Shown: positions 11,271 through 23,519, counted from the first letter of the stretch. The stretch: DNA of 64,000 bases from Marchantia polymorpha subsp. ruderalis (GCA_037833965.1 AP031356.1:10872501-10936500); one strand, 5' to 3'. The notes: generated by a model not told the origin, from the letters alone. Made by a program: numbers and translations.

Positions 11271-14040
11271 TTATTATTAGTTAGTTAAAACTAAAGTAGA
11301 GGTTACTCAAAATTTTTATATAGCTACTTTATCATGCACTAGTCATAGCTGCCACGTTAGTGATCCACGTAATTGATAGATAGAGAGTAAATGTGTTAGT
11401 TGACAGCACCCCGTCAGCAATCCGTGTGCTTGTTATACAAGAATTAAGTGTGTTAGTTGAGACTGCCACGTCAGCAATCCATGTGCTTGTTATGATAATC
11501 TGCCACGTCATTGATCCACTAGGAGTGAAATGGATGATGGAAATAAGATATTATCTTCTTGTACTTATAGGAAAAAGCTAATTAAGTAAGAGTAGAACCA
11601 TTGTTGATATTTCTCATCTTTAGAGTTTATATATCCATTTTCGAGTGAAGTTCTCTCTAAATCTTGGTGTTACAATTTTGTGTTAAAAATTAATTCCTCA
11701 ATGAAAATTTTAGATTTGCAAACTATCTTGAAATGTCAATAAGAAATTTGTGCTAAAGTGATAAAAGAAGTAACGGTGTGAGATTATATTTACAAACTAA
11801 AAATATAGAAAAATCTGTCTAAGTTAACACTGTCGGGACCGAGGATGTTGTATTAATTTAGACAATATATTTATAAAGAGATGATCAATAAATAATTCTT
11901 TATTTGCATCCTTTGTAACATTTGTGAGCCGTGGCGTTATCCTAGGATAGCAATAACTCACAACCACAACTGAAGCCACAACACAATGGCCTCAAAGAAT
12001 TCCACTAAAACGAACATGACCAACAAGATTCGATTAACTCTTCGTGAGCGTAAGAAGAAGCATCCATCGCTTGTGCAAGCAAACTTGATAAGTGGTTTCA
12101 AGAGACACATAACATTTATGTTAGTCAGGAACGATTTCTCTGACGTTCAAAGTCTTGGCTGAAATCCTTGCCAAGAAGGAGGATGTGGAGTTCACATCCA
12201 CGCTTGGTTCACATTATAAACCAAGCGGCAAAACGGCAGCGGACAGTGAAGTATCCATTGATGGACACAACATGTAGCGGTGATTACTCACATATCAGGA
12301 CCAAGTCAAAATGTCAACTGATCTCATTTAGAGAAGTCAGCGTACCGTACCTTGTCGAGATGTGATCATGAGATGCTTGCTATCATCTAGACAGTCAAGC
12401 ACAAGATCAACATTACGAGGTCTAGCAAGCTCGTTTAGAAGCCAATTTTGAAGTATTTCTCCAAGGTTTAGCTGCCCAAATGTAGAAATTTTGTGTCAAA
12501 TCTATGTTTGTTATAATGGTTATCAATATAAAAAAATTTGATACCACATGTGAAGTATCAATTATTGACTTTTGGAGATTTATTAATAAATGTACGGAGA
12601 CCAACTTGGAACTGGACCGCACATATTAATTATCACTAATTATTAATTTGGGAAGTATTAGTAATCACGTTCTACTGTAAAAATTTCAGTTGTTAAAAAA
12701 TTTGAATCTTTTGAAACAAAATTCAAAGATTAAAAAATCAAAAGAGCTAAAAATAAGTTAAAAATTTATTATAAAACATCTTCTATATGATATTCAAAAT
12801 GCAACATATTGTGTCAACTAAGGAATACTAAAATACCTGATGTAACATAAGTGCAATAAGATAAAACCTTACTAAATCACCAATAAAAGGTTTGACTTGC
12901 AAACTAAATGCGAAGATGAAAAGATTGATCTCTGTCGGCTCATGTTAGAACTAAAAATGACGATTATCATTAATAAAACCATATGGATGTTGACAAAGAT
13001 GAAATTTATTGTATACTTTGGAAATGAAAGAATTATGGCAAAATTGAAAAATATTTTTCTTGTCATGAATAGAAAAGTTTATGTATGTCTTGTGTCAGAA
13101 AATTTAATGTAAAATTCCAATAAGATATTTGCTTGAAAATGGAAATTTTCGATATTTTATGAAAGAAAAAATAAGCAAGTTAAAAAAATTGCAAGTAATT
13201 TCAACATAGCTTGCATAGAAGATAATGAGAATAAAAAGTAGGAATAAACTTCCACAAATATCATATTATCTACTCTCACAACAATCCCAAAATTTAGATA
13301 GCAGATATTTTATAATGCTATCTCCAACAAGAATAACATTTTCTTTATGAAAATTCTAGTGTAATAATCTTAATACATTTCTACTTTTTTTTCTTAATTC
13401 AATGCAATTTTTTTTTACACATGAAGTAATATTCAAACTTGAAATTTATTTAAAATTAATGCATTTATGGTCAATGTCACAATTATTGTATAAATTTTTT
13501 TACTTCTAATGAAATCTTCTAATTTTGATTGTAAACATCAGAATTTTGATCATCATCAGAAACAAAATTATTTTATTCAGCCCAAATTTCAAACCACAAA
13601 ATCTTTTAGTTTGTAAGCTTTTGAGTTATAATTTAATTTTTTCCAAAACTTGATAATATTTTTTAAAACACTTAAAACACGCGGCTTGATGTTAATCTCT
13701 AACAATCTTAAGTTAGTCAGAACTAAATAAAAAGTCACTCAAGATGAAAATATATTTACCTCAGACTATTTATAGTTGTAATGTAAGCAATCCGTATTCT
13801 TACTAAAATTATTCATCATGTCATTCATTCACTAAGAGTGAAATGGTGATGAGATTAAATATTAACCTCTTGTACATATTGATAAGATTTATAAAATAAT
13901 GGAGAGGAAATCATTTTAGGTGTCTCTCATTTTTAAAGTTGTGTTCCATCTTTAAATGAGGTACTCTTTTCATCCTTTATATTATAACAATAGCAGATTT
14001 ATATTATTCTTTTCTTGAGTGTGAATTACTTCTTCATGAG
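11271..14040. mobile_element. Probable ancient LTR-element relic
   Basis: Two AT-rich stretches (about 11,280-11,760 and 13,700-14,030) share an ordered series of similar words. Examples are CACTAGGAGTGAAATGG against CACTAAGAGTGAAATGG, followed by TCTTGTAC and TCTCAT blocks. They flank about 2 kb that holds a decayed ORF near the left copy. This looks like a strongly diverged LTR pair. The left copy also carries a local duplication of about 60 bp (11,390-11,520). Ends and target duplication were not found. Confidence 0.4.
11986..12277 (+). pseudogene. Short decayed ORF, possible retroelement gag start
   Basis: An ATG at 11,986 opens 58 basic codons (MASKNSTKTNMTNKIRLTLR at the start) and stops at 12,162. 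The plus-1 frame then continues sensibly as VLAEILAKKEDVEFTSTLG to a stop at 12,277. Switching between two coding-like frames suggests a frameshifted gene. Its place just inside a putative LTR suggests gag, but no family motif is visible. Confidence 0.35.
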
Positions 14041-14085
14041 ATAGCAAGAATGTTACAATAACGTTTGGTTCCTGAAGATATAAAG

Positions 14086-14330
14086 TGATTGGTAGAGAAA
14101 ATTGATCTGCATGTAGAGAGAGGTGAAAAGAAAATTTTGTGATATTGCAAATATGAAGATGCACGTGATAAATCTAATACCAAGAATGTGATGATATCAT
14201 TATAGTGGTTAGTAGAGATAATTGATCTCCATGTAGATATTGGTGAAAAGAGATAATTGTTTTGCATGTAGAGAGAGAAGGAAAGAAAAATTTGTAATTT
14301 TGCAAATATATAAGTGCATGAAAAAAATTC
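14086..14330 (+). repeat. Imperfect tandem duplication, unit about 116 bp
   Basis: Two diverged copies start near 14,086 and 14,202. Both contain AATTGATCT, GCATGTAGA or CCATGTAGA, GGTGAAAAGA and TTGCAAATAT in the same order. Noncoding. Confidence 0.6.
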
Positions 14331-14340
14331 AATATTGCAA

Positions 14341-15490
14341 TGCCTGATCTTCAACATGTTTGATATTCATCTTTGTTTGACAATGAAATTTCAATTTTGG
14401 ATGTACATTGTGGCATCTTGGAAAGCAAATTTTTATCCTAGAGTATTAAAATCAAAAATGTTATTGATATTTCCAATCTTTAGTTAAAAAAACAAAGTAT
14501 TATAACATTTATATTTAATACAAAATGTTCAATGGATTTAAATGTTGAATCACTTATGCCCTTTTTAATCAATAGATATGTAAAGATTAGTATAATGTAT
14601 TTATAAATGAGAGTGGTGAGATATATATATATGAGACAATATGATGAAAAGTATTATGAAATTGTTATAGATTTACTTCTACCTTTTGTAATTTCTTTGT
14701 TTAAAGGTTGGATAGTCATCATACCTATTTTGTTATTGTATGAGTGAAAAAAAGCATGGAGACATCACTTGTCACGGATGAATGCATAAATACTATCATG
14801 ATTGAGATAAAAAGTTGAAAAAAGCAATAATAGAGTGATATTCAAAACCGCAAGCCATGAAAATAAGATTTATGATCAAGAGTGAAAAAGTGAAAAGAAA
14901 TCAAATAGAGACAAACTTCAGTATCAAGTGGTCTCCAATTTCTATTGACATTGCAAAGTTAAAGAAGAAACAAATTCAAGATATTGACAATGAAATCAAT
15001 CTCTTGTTTTGAATGCAAAAGTCATGTAAGGTGAAAGCATTAAAGGCAAGTAGAGCAAATGACATTTTAGAAAATTGTATTATGAAAATGAATATACATT
15101 CGTCCCATTTCTATGTTTATTATTTTACTACAAGAATTTTCATGCAATTTTTCCTCACGTATAAAACATTTCACATGGTACAATACATAAAATTGAAAAA
15201 ATTGCTTAAAAAACAAAATGCTTCCATGACAGTGATACCTCTGATCATGCAGAATCTCATTTCTTTACTTCTAAGCCCTTGTAATACTCCTAGCTCTTCT
15301 AACCACTCTCTTGAGATCAAAAAAATTATGAGGCTACTCTAAAGAACTCTCTCCTTTCTCATCCTCATCTTTCTTAGTTTGCATCCTTCGATAGATAGGT
15401 CTGGTGGTGATAGCAAGAGCATGAGTTTCCTACATAATTACATCATCCAGACTCTTCAACTCACACATAATCGTGTTAGCAGTTGGAGGC
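14341..15490. other. AT-rich DNA, nothing identified
   Basis: No recognisable gene. The 109-codon open frame at 15,013-15,342 has no domain and AT-driven composition. Confidence 0.4.
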
Positions 15491-15492
15491 CA

Positions 15493-17235
15493 CTAATTTT
15501 GTTCTTGTCGGACTGTTCCTTGGATATGATTAGAACTACCACGCTGAATATCTATGTTGTTGTCTGCAAATCTAGCATCTTGTGAGTTTGAAGAACAAGG
15601 ATCTGCAAAGAAAACTTGCTTTCTATTGTCACTACAATGTTCAGCTTGTACTTCACTCTGAATGGGAATACATCTGTTCACATTTTGCAATCCAAGTGGT
15701 GGATTGAAAGTCTGTTTGTTGTTTTCATGATCATAATACAAATTAGGTGATCTAAAATCATTAAAATACTCATTTTGTGGTCTTGCGCCCCTCATATTTT
15801 TTCTAGCATGGTAAGGACTAGCAACATGTTGAGGCATCCTTAATAACTTTGTCTAGTTGTTGACACAGGTCAGAGTAATGACTACCTCCACAATTACTAC
15901 ACACATTACCTGCAACTTCCGACCAACACTAACCTGGATAATGCCACCTATCAGAAAAAGCATGCAATTTTTTTCTCTTTATGTTTTGACCAACTTGACC
16001 CCTAGGAGGTCCTCTGTACACGCTTTGACTTAGGTTATTTGATGTTTGGCCCCTTTGGTGTTGCACAAGTGGACCACCGTTCATTCTCTTATCACGGTTT
16101 TGCACCACCCTACAAAATTGCTTGGTATGTCCAGATTGACCACATTTGACACACCACATGCTTGAAGAATGTCTACCTGACTTGATTGGAGGAAAAGGAT
16201 CCAGCTGTTAACTTCTGATCATCAAGGCCATCTGATCTGTGATGCTCTGCATTTGTTTCATCATAGTCTCTTGAAAACCTATCTTGCTGACATTCAATCT
16301 CTTCTCTACATTTGCCAAGTTAAGATCTATTGCAGGGGCTAGCAATGCTAAAATAGGTGTTAGTTCTCTGATCTGCAGAATTGATTCAATGAAGGAATAG
16401 GGAGCTTGACCCCTATTCTTACCTATCTCTCCTTCGATTGCTCTAGGACGAATGGTGATGAACTGAGAAATGGATTCATCCTCTTTTCTCCACAACATAT
16501 CATCGTACTTGTTGATATTTTCCATCTCTCTTGCAGCCATCTTGGCCTCAGCAAAAGTTTGAGGGTTTCTCTCCAGTATCCCTCTCATGGTCCCAGCTTT
16601 GAAAACTCCTTGGATGAAAAATTGTCCACCGTGGTTGTACCACCCAATCTGCCTAAGTTTTATGGTATAAAAGACGAGGATCCTTTAAGGCATATGGAAG
16701 ATATATTGAGAGGCTAGCCAGTTCTTTAATTATTGACCGAGGGTATTGTTTGATGTGATTTCCTACTACCCTGGAGGGTGAGGTACAAGTGGTATAGAGA
16801 TCACTCTGAGGGTCATTTTGGAGTATGGGACTAGATGCAAAGAGAGTTCTTGAATGAATTTAGGCATGAGATTGGACAGGGTACTGCGTTGAGAGCTTTG
16901 GACTCGTTAAAATAGGGAAAGAAAGTGGGAATCTCAGCATATATTAGAAGATTTGATCTTGTTTGTGCGCGTTTTGTGGTTACAATGCTCAATGACGATG
17001 GAAATTGTATAGGGAGGTCTCTTGGCGTCACGAGTGGTTCAATGGGAGGATTAAGAGGAGAAGCTGCTCTTCCTCCATTGTCAATCATGATGACAGTATC
17101 CTCATCAGGCCTCTGATTGTCAGATTCTACAACCACTTTTCTCCCCGAGTAAGTCTTAGCATACGTTTGATAACCTAAGCGTGAAGAGTCACTATTCCTC
17201 ACAAGGTTACTAGTTTTCTCTAAAACTTCTAACAA
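15493..17235 (-). pseudogene. Ty3/Gypsy gag relic with internal inversion
   Basis: Minus-strand gag in pieces. The N-terminal part (17,235 to about 17,003) has a proline-rich PPIEPLVTPRDLPIQF. The next coding stretch lies reversed on the plus strand (see 16,627-17,002). The minus strand resumes at about 16,626 with QFFIQGVFKAGTMRGILERN and the acidic helix AAREMENINKYDDMLWRKED. Two CCHC-type knuckles follow, CVKCGQSGHTKQFC near 16,110-16,150 and, in another frame, CSNCGGSHYSDLC (one residue short) near 15,870-15,910. A Q/N-rich tail ends at 15,493. Frameshifts and stops make it non-functional. No pol is adjacent. Confidence 0.85.
16627..17002 (+). pseudogene. Inverted middle part of the Gypsy gag
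   Basis: On the plus strand this reads PPNLPKFYGIKDEDPLRHME, then fragments matching WYRDHSEGHF, MQREFLNEFRHEIGQGTALR and ISAYIRRFDLVCARFV, ending MLNDD at 16,999. These are the central helices of the Gypsy gag core. They belong between the two minus-strand parts on either side but lie in the opposite orientation, so about 375 bp were inverted in place. Stops and small frameshifts are present. Confidence 0.85.
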
Positions 17236-17861
17236 AGTTTCATCGACAATGTCTACATTAAGACATATCTCGAGTTTGATTTCTTCCTCGGTTTTTTTAC
17301 TATTAGGGTGCGCATGTCTAATAATTCACGTGATGATCTCGTCATTGAAAGACCACATGCAAGCCATCATAAAACAATATTTTCAACCACTCGATAACCT
17401 AACTACGTGCACATACGATATCACATCCATGTTCAATTTTTGAAAAAGAAAGACAATATAGTTCAATCAAATATTCTTTAAAATAAAATAGAGTTGTTAA
17501 ACAAGATAAACTAAGATCGTACCCATATTATAACTCAAATAAATTTACGACGAGTTAGTCTTTTGGAAGACGCACCATTTTATGTGAGTTGTAACGCTCC
17601 ACCCTTCAATGTTTGTAATTCAGGTGGGGATTTAAGCCCACACAATCTAAATCTCTGTCACTCATTTGCTTCTTTCTCTCTATTGCACTGCATGTCTGCC
17701 TCATTTTCTATTCGAATGGAAGGGATAAGACAAATCTTTGTCACCTTGAACAGCGTCTCAACAACATGGCCAAATGGGGAAGCAAAATTAATGTTGCTTA
17801 ACTGTATTATTTGACTACTCACTTGCGTAAGCTCCCTCCTCAGAGAGCCAAACAAACGGCA
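17236..17861. other. Spacer between gag relic and LTR copy 2
   Basis: Possibly the 5' leader of the Gypsy relic, but no primer-binding site is visible. Nothing else identified. Confidence 0.35.
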
Positions 17862-18644
17862 TGTAAGACCGGGTGTTGCACAGATGTACTAAGTCTTAAA
17901 AGTGGTCAAGTGATTAAGGATGATTAGCCAAGGTGTAGCTAAGTCTAGCTAGTTATGACTAAACTAGTTAGTTATAATTAAGTTTATCTAATCATGACTA
18001 AATTCAGCTATAATTTCTATAGTTGGTAGAAGAATTAGCGGAATTATAGAAGAGTGGAATGAGCATTTCTATTTTATTTTTCACAAAGTTCTAGATTCTA
18101 AGGGATAAGATATCTCACTAGAAGCTTGGATTTGATTGGTTTGACTATATGTATAAAAGATGATTGGCTAGACTAAGTCTAGTGTTGACTTGGTGGCTAA
18201 GAAGCTTGAAGAAGTTTAGAAGCTTCCAATGGCATATCGCCACATCAACCTTGGATTTTGGAAACTTCTAGAAGATTTAGCTAGGCCAATGGCATGTTGC
18301 CACGTATTGTGGGTTAGTCAAACTTACTAAGGTAAAAGTGAGTTAGGAGAAATTACCACATGTTATTAGGAAAACTTCTCAAGTAGTATAAATTGAAAGT
18401 TAGAATAGCACCTCTCAAGCAAGTTTGGAGAGTACATGAGGAGTGACTTATTTCATATATGAAAGAGTGACGAATTTCAGGTTCTTGAAGTGCCGATGTG
18501 TGAGAGAGTTGGAGTGCTACCTTGAGTGATTGTGTGAGTAGGTGTTTGAGCTATGAGTGTGAATGAATCCTAGTCTAGAATCATGATGCGCTACCGCAAA
18601 GCCATATGAGGTAAATCTAAGTGAGAGTCAGCCCGGAGGTTGCA
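17862..18644 (+). mobile_element. Solo LTR, copy 2
   Basis: 783 bp, starts TGTAAGACCGG and ends CGGAGGTTGCA, the same family as 8,088-8,858, with matching blocks throughout (for example CTCTCAAGCAAGTTTGGAGA and GTGAGAGTCAGCCCGGAGG). A TATA-like element lies near 18,387. Flanks are GGCA and GGCC, a possible decayed 4-bp duplication. Noncoding. It could instead be one LTR of a larger disrupted element. Confidence 0.7.
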
Positions 18645-18769
18645 GGCCAGGAGAATAAGATGCACGTCACCAGCTTATCACATCACACTCCAATAGAGCT
18701 TCGAGAGGAACAAACAACACTAGCACACCGACACAACGATTGTGCAACACACACAGCAGCGGCACTTCT

Positions 18770-19530
18770 CTCCACATTCTTTTCTCCTCTCCTCTCATTC
18801 CCAATTTTATCTCACCCCTCTTTCTCTTGGTTTCAAACTAAGAGAAATCTCTCCCAATTTCACCTCACCTCCTTTCTCTCAAATTTTGTTTCCACTTTCT
18901 CTCAAATTTTGAACTGAAAGCCCTCTCTTCGGAATTCACACTAATAACTCTTTTTTTAGATTTTCAAATTTCATCTCATCTACTCTCTTTCCTCCGGAGA
19001 GCTCTCTTCTTAGATTTTTGCCTCCACATCCTCTCTCACAGATTTCAAGCTGACCACTCTCTCTCAGATTTTGTCTCACTTCCTCTCTCCCGAATTTCAT
19101 CTCAGCCCCTCTCTCTTAGATTTCAAACTGCGAGCCCTTTCTCTCAATTTTGTCTTCCCTTCTTTCAAATTTCGTTTCACCACTCTCTCAGATAGCAAAA
19201 TAACCACTCTCTCAGATTTCGTCACACTTCCTCTCTTAGATTTTGAACTGACCACTCTCTCTCAGATTTTGAACTGAGAGCACTCTCTTCCGATTTCACC
19301 TCACCCTCTCTCTCAGATTTTGTCTCCCTTCCTCTCTCACGGAGAGCTTTCTCTTGAATTCACACTGAGAACTTTCTTTCTCAGATTTCGTCTCACTTCC
19401 TCTCTTAGATTTCGTCTCACTTACTCTCTCAGATTTTAAGTTGATCACTCTCACTCTCGAATTCACACCAAGAACTCTCTTTCTCAGATTTCTGTCTCCC
19501 ACTCTCTCCTCTACGGAGAGCTCTCCTCTC
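18770..19530 (+). repeat. CT-rich degenerate tandem array
   Basis: Polypyrimidine-rich tract made of variants of CTCTCTCAGATTTTGTCTCACTTC and CTCTCTCAGATTTTGAACTGA, units roughly 30-50 bp and irregular. It starts just downstream of LTR copy 2. Open frames on either strand (for example minus 19,296-19,610) are repeat artefacts. Confidence 0.75.
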
Positions 19531-20995
19531 GGATTTTCGCTTGGACACCCAAAAAAGACACCACATCCATAAAAAATGCAACCTCCCACTTGATCCCACC
19601 CCTTCCCCAAATCCAGGCCTCAATGGCCGGCAATTGCCACCTCAAAAACCCTAACGTGCATCCCGTTGAGGTCCACAACTGGCAGCGGCCGCTGCCAAGT
19701 GCGGCATACACCGCGTCGCCACATCGCAGGCGCTGCCAACAACGCGGGTGCTGTCAACGGCAAAAAGTAATGCATGCATTTGGCCCCCGCTTCTTTTGAC
19801 CGTTTTGTCGCCTACACGTACATACCCGGTGCATGCCACCGTTCCCAATGTCTCAAAATTCCCCTTCGTCTGCCACGTCTACCTCCTTGCTTGCCACCTC
19901 TTTCCTCGACCTTTAAGCCACCGTCAAGCAGCGATCTTCGCCTACTAGCCATACCTCTAGTCGACAAATGGCATTCTCCAGCTCGATAAAAAAACGTGAT
20001 AAATTCTTCCTTCGACAACCCTAAACTCCACTTCGGCAGTCTATCTGTCTAATAAACTTTAAACTATAACTATTTATTTTATTTTAACTTTATTATTCAT
20101 TTTATCACTAACATTAAATCCTTTTTATCATAACCTGTCTTGTTATACTTTTTATCATAACATGTACTTTTTATCAAAACTTTTAGACTCACAACATCTC
20201 ATTGACACTTCAAGATATTTTGTGAATTCAAACTCTAAAACAAGTTCCCGCAAAAAGATATTTAAAATTTTCTTCATTTTATATTTTTTTAATTATAATT
20301 ATTCAAAAATTGAAAATAAGTCAGATATATATGATATATATGATATATTCAAACTTATATACACAAAAATATATTTTTATTTGGTTATGAATAAGTACTA
20401 TAAAAAATGTTTCATGACAATATGAATTAGACCTACATAAATTTTCTAAAAGCTTTTTTGTTCTTCAATTGAGATCAAATCATGTAATTGAGTACCTTGA
20501 AAATCCTAGATTCTCAACTCGTTGTAAAGTCAAACTTAAACTAAATCTAATGAATCAAACTAGTCAATCATACAAATCAAAATTATGTCAAGGTTTGTTG
20601 AATTTTAAGTTAATTCTACCACTAATACATTCAAACAACTACAATTTATTTTTCATTATGTTTTTGAGGTGAAAAAATCTAAATTTTAATGATTAAATTT
20701 CAAATTTTTGTGTAGATTTGATCAAATATCATCTTGTTAACTTGTTGATTCAGTTTGAAAATTTATCTTCTATTTTTTTAACTATTATCGTAATAAGTAA
20801 AATTACTTTTTTACTCTCTTGTATCTAGTTACATCAAAAACATCATGCAATCAGATTTTTTGAATACTTTTAAGATTAACTTTTATAGCCAAATTTCTTA
20901 AAAATTGCATCATTGAAAGGATTGATAATTATCACATTCTTATACTTGACTATTTTAAGTCAAGTTTGAACACATTCAGAACACTAGACAGTACG
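19531..20995. other. No gene identified
   Basis: 19.53-20.02 kb is moderately GC-rich with several overlapping short frames, none recognisable. From 20.04 kb the sequence is AT-rich, with short ATATATGATATATATGAT-type runs near 20,325-20,350. Confidence 0.4.
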
Positions 20996-21135
20996 CACAG
21001 TATACTATCACAATGTTATTCTTCCTGTGGACGTAACTTTTGTGGGTGAACCATGTTATACGCTTGTCTCTCTCATGTTGTTTGTTACCTCAAATGTCTT
21101 GTCATTGACAATTCTCGGAGGTTGTATGTTTAAAA
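20996..21135 (+). repeat. Truncated 5' LTR of the second Copia element
   Basis: Matches the 3' half of the LTR at 23,851-24,102 from CACAGTATACTATCACAATG onward. The first 110 bp or so are missing and upstream sequence is unrelated. Confidence 0.85.
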
Positions 21136-21137
21136 TT

Positions 21138-21152
21138 CTTATCAGAGCCGGT
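21138..21152 (+). other. Primer-binding site, second Copia element
   Basis: CTTATCAGAGCCGG just inside the left LTR relic, a mutated form of the Met-tRNA site TGGTATCAGAGCCGG, followed by TTTTAG as in the first element. Confidence 0.8.
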
Positions 21153-21689
21153 TTTAGTTTGGACTCTTTGTTAGAGCGTATTCTGACATAGAGTCCGAAC
21201 TAAGTTGCAACTACTCTCAGAGCGTTTTCCGATAGGTTTTTCAGTTTAGATACTCGGTGTTTTCAAGTTTTGATTAAGATTTTGAGATGATATAGGGTGT
21301 AATCTTGTGAAAAAGCTCTGGGTTATGACGCTGGTTTTCTTTATTGAGAAAACAACTAACTTGATTGTGACTGTGATACTTTGTCGACGATTTTATGAAC
21401 GATGGTATGTTTGACAGTGATATTTTCTTTTGTTTCAACTTTTGATTTTCTTAGGGATGACATTTTTCTGAAGATTTTGAGTTTGTGACGTTTTTGAGGT
21501 TTTTGTTACGGTTTTGAAGTTTTTGGAAGTTTGAGAAGTTACTTACTTGTGGCTTGTATATTTGGGAGACTACCTTGGCCATGTTGTGTGGCAGATTTGT
21601 TATGTAATCTCGAGTCAAAAGTAAGTTTTAACCGTGACAGAATTTTGACAACAACGGGTTTTTGACTTACGACAAGAATTTTGTTTTGG

Positions 21690-22800
21690 TTTGGTTTTCG
21701 TATAGGTGACAGGTTACGCTCACGGTTTTCTGAAACTAGAGGAATTGATTGATGAAATGTGCAATAAGCTCGATGCCAACCAAGACAATGTTGTCATGTA
21801 GGAAAAGTTTAGTGACTACTTTCTCCGCTATGGACTACAGCAGGAGTAAGAGAAAACAAATGACCTGGTCAAATGTTGACGGTCTCGTTAGTGCATCAAG
21901 GACAGGTCTAAGCCTAGTTCAAGATCAAAATCAAGCCCGCTTCTCGCAAGCGTAGGCTCTTTGGCGTTAATGATGTGCATGGAGATATAGAACCTGAACC
22001 CAAGTCTCTCTTTGGCTCAATCACCAATCATTGCTTTGTTTCTTGATTGATGGCCACTGTGACAACCTTTTCACTTTTGGTCTTCCTAGTTTTACTCCGT
22101 ATATTCCAAAATGAGTTCATTCTTTGAAAGTTTGCACATGCATGTGTAAATGTAATAGTTGCATCCTTGCAGTCATGCCACTTGGTGTAGTAACGTCCTT
22201 ATTCTGTTACGAACAAGCAGAGCTTATCTATCGAGAATCAATCAAGACTTATTTCTGCTTGTTATCTTTTTTTCGCCTTATACATTGCTTGAATGGTAAG
22301 AGAAGTCTTCATTTCATTCTGTTTTAATTCATAAGTCTATTTGTAAACTACAGATATGAATTGGATTGTGGTTTTTGGGCACTTTCAAATTCACACGCAC
22401 TGTAATCGAGAAGTGGATGGAGATTGTACTAGATGATGGGACAATATTTGTTTCTCAATTCCTGGAGGTACCGTCATGTGAATTTCGCCGATGTCTCGTG
22501 AAAGATGTGCAATCTCTAAACTCGCACACGGATTTCTATTGCATCGGAAGTCATTGCATTCGTTTGACAAGAATATTCTTATCAATGATTGCGTGAATGA
22601 TGAGGAAGATGAGTTTCACAGTCAAAGCAGGGGAGAATGCCGAGATGGTGCTGGATTGACTATGAATACAAATGAAAGTCAAAGAAAGGAGGTGGCAAAA
22701 AAATAAGCAAACAAACTTGGGAATACTGTAAAGGGAGGAAGACTCGCAAGCGGGCAAAGCCGAGCGGCAAGCATGCTAGTTATAGTTGTCTTGAGCCGCT
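21690..22800 (+). other. Unidentified segment inside the second Copia element
   Basis: Not matched to the first Copia element. It begins with a readable stretch (GYAHGFLKLEELIDEMCNKL, then DANQDNVVM and a stop, then KFSDYFLRYGLQQE) and continues with short frames such as 22,366-22,596 and 22,491-22,706. DANQDNVV faintly resembles a calcium-binding EF-hand loop, but this is weak. It could be decayed gag leader, a captured host-gene piece or a nested unknown element. Confidence 0.35.
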
Positions 22801-22837
22801 TAAGACAACCGTTTGATAAGTTCTTGACGGTATAGCG

Positions 22838-22893
22838 ATCCGAGTCTATAAACTCGGCTGCAAAAATTCGCGGCCGAGTTTATAGACTCGGAT
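22838..22893. repeat. Perfect 21-bp inverted repeat
   Basis: Arms 22,838-22,858 and 22,873-22,893 are exact reverse complements (ATCCGAGTCTATAAACTCGG plus C), with a 14-nt loop. It lies just before the minisatellite in the second Copia element. Confidence 0.9.
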
Positions 22894-22979
22894 GCAAAAC
22901 TGTCTTGCGAATTGTTGGCCGAGCGAACCATGATAGGAAGGTTACCATGGTCAAAGGAGCAACCATATTTGGCAGAGCA

Positions 22980-23490
22980 ACCGCGGTAGGCGGGTAACCA
23001 CAATCGGCAGGACGACGGCGAAGGTGACAATCGCTGGAGCAGTTAGTCATGGGCAAAGTTGACAGTCAATTGCGGGTGTAGTGAGTCTGAGGCGACGGAT
23101 AGTCACAGGTGACAGTTTGTCGCGGTCGATGGTGAGGGCCAGTCGAGGACGTAGTTAGTCGCGGGTGAGGATGAATGACAGTCAATCGCGGGCAGAGATG
23201 AGCTACAGAGGTTGGGGGCAACATATGTCGCGGGCTATAGTGTTTCAGTTGCGGGCGATAAAAGTCGCAGCAATGATTAATTGTGGGCAACGTGAGAATC
23301 AGTTGCAGGCGCAGTTAGTTGCAGGCGACGGTGAGCGACAAAGATTGCATGAGATAGTGTTTCAATTGCGGGCGACATATGTCGGAGGCAACGATTAGTC
23401 GCGAACGACGGTTAGAAGAGACGGTTAGCTGCAAGCGATAGAGCTCTCAAGCAACGGCCACTGCCGACAGACGCGAGCGACGGTCGCGGC
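22980..23490 (+). repeat. Minisatellite in the second Copia element
   Basis: Degenerate array of words such as GTCGCGGGTGA, GTTGCGGGCGA and GTCGCAGGCGACGG. It is related in motif and relative orientation to 7,661-7,930 of the first Copia element. Confidence 0.7.
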
Positions 23491-23519
23491 GGAAAAATCA
23501 GGCAGATCCGTCATGCCAT

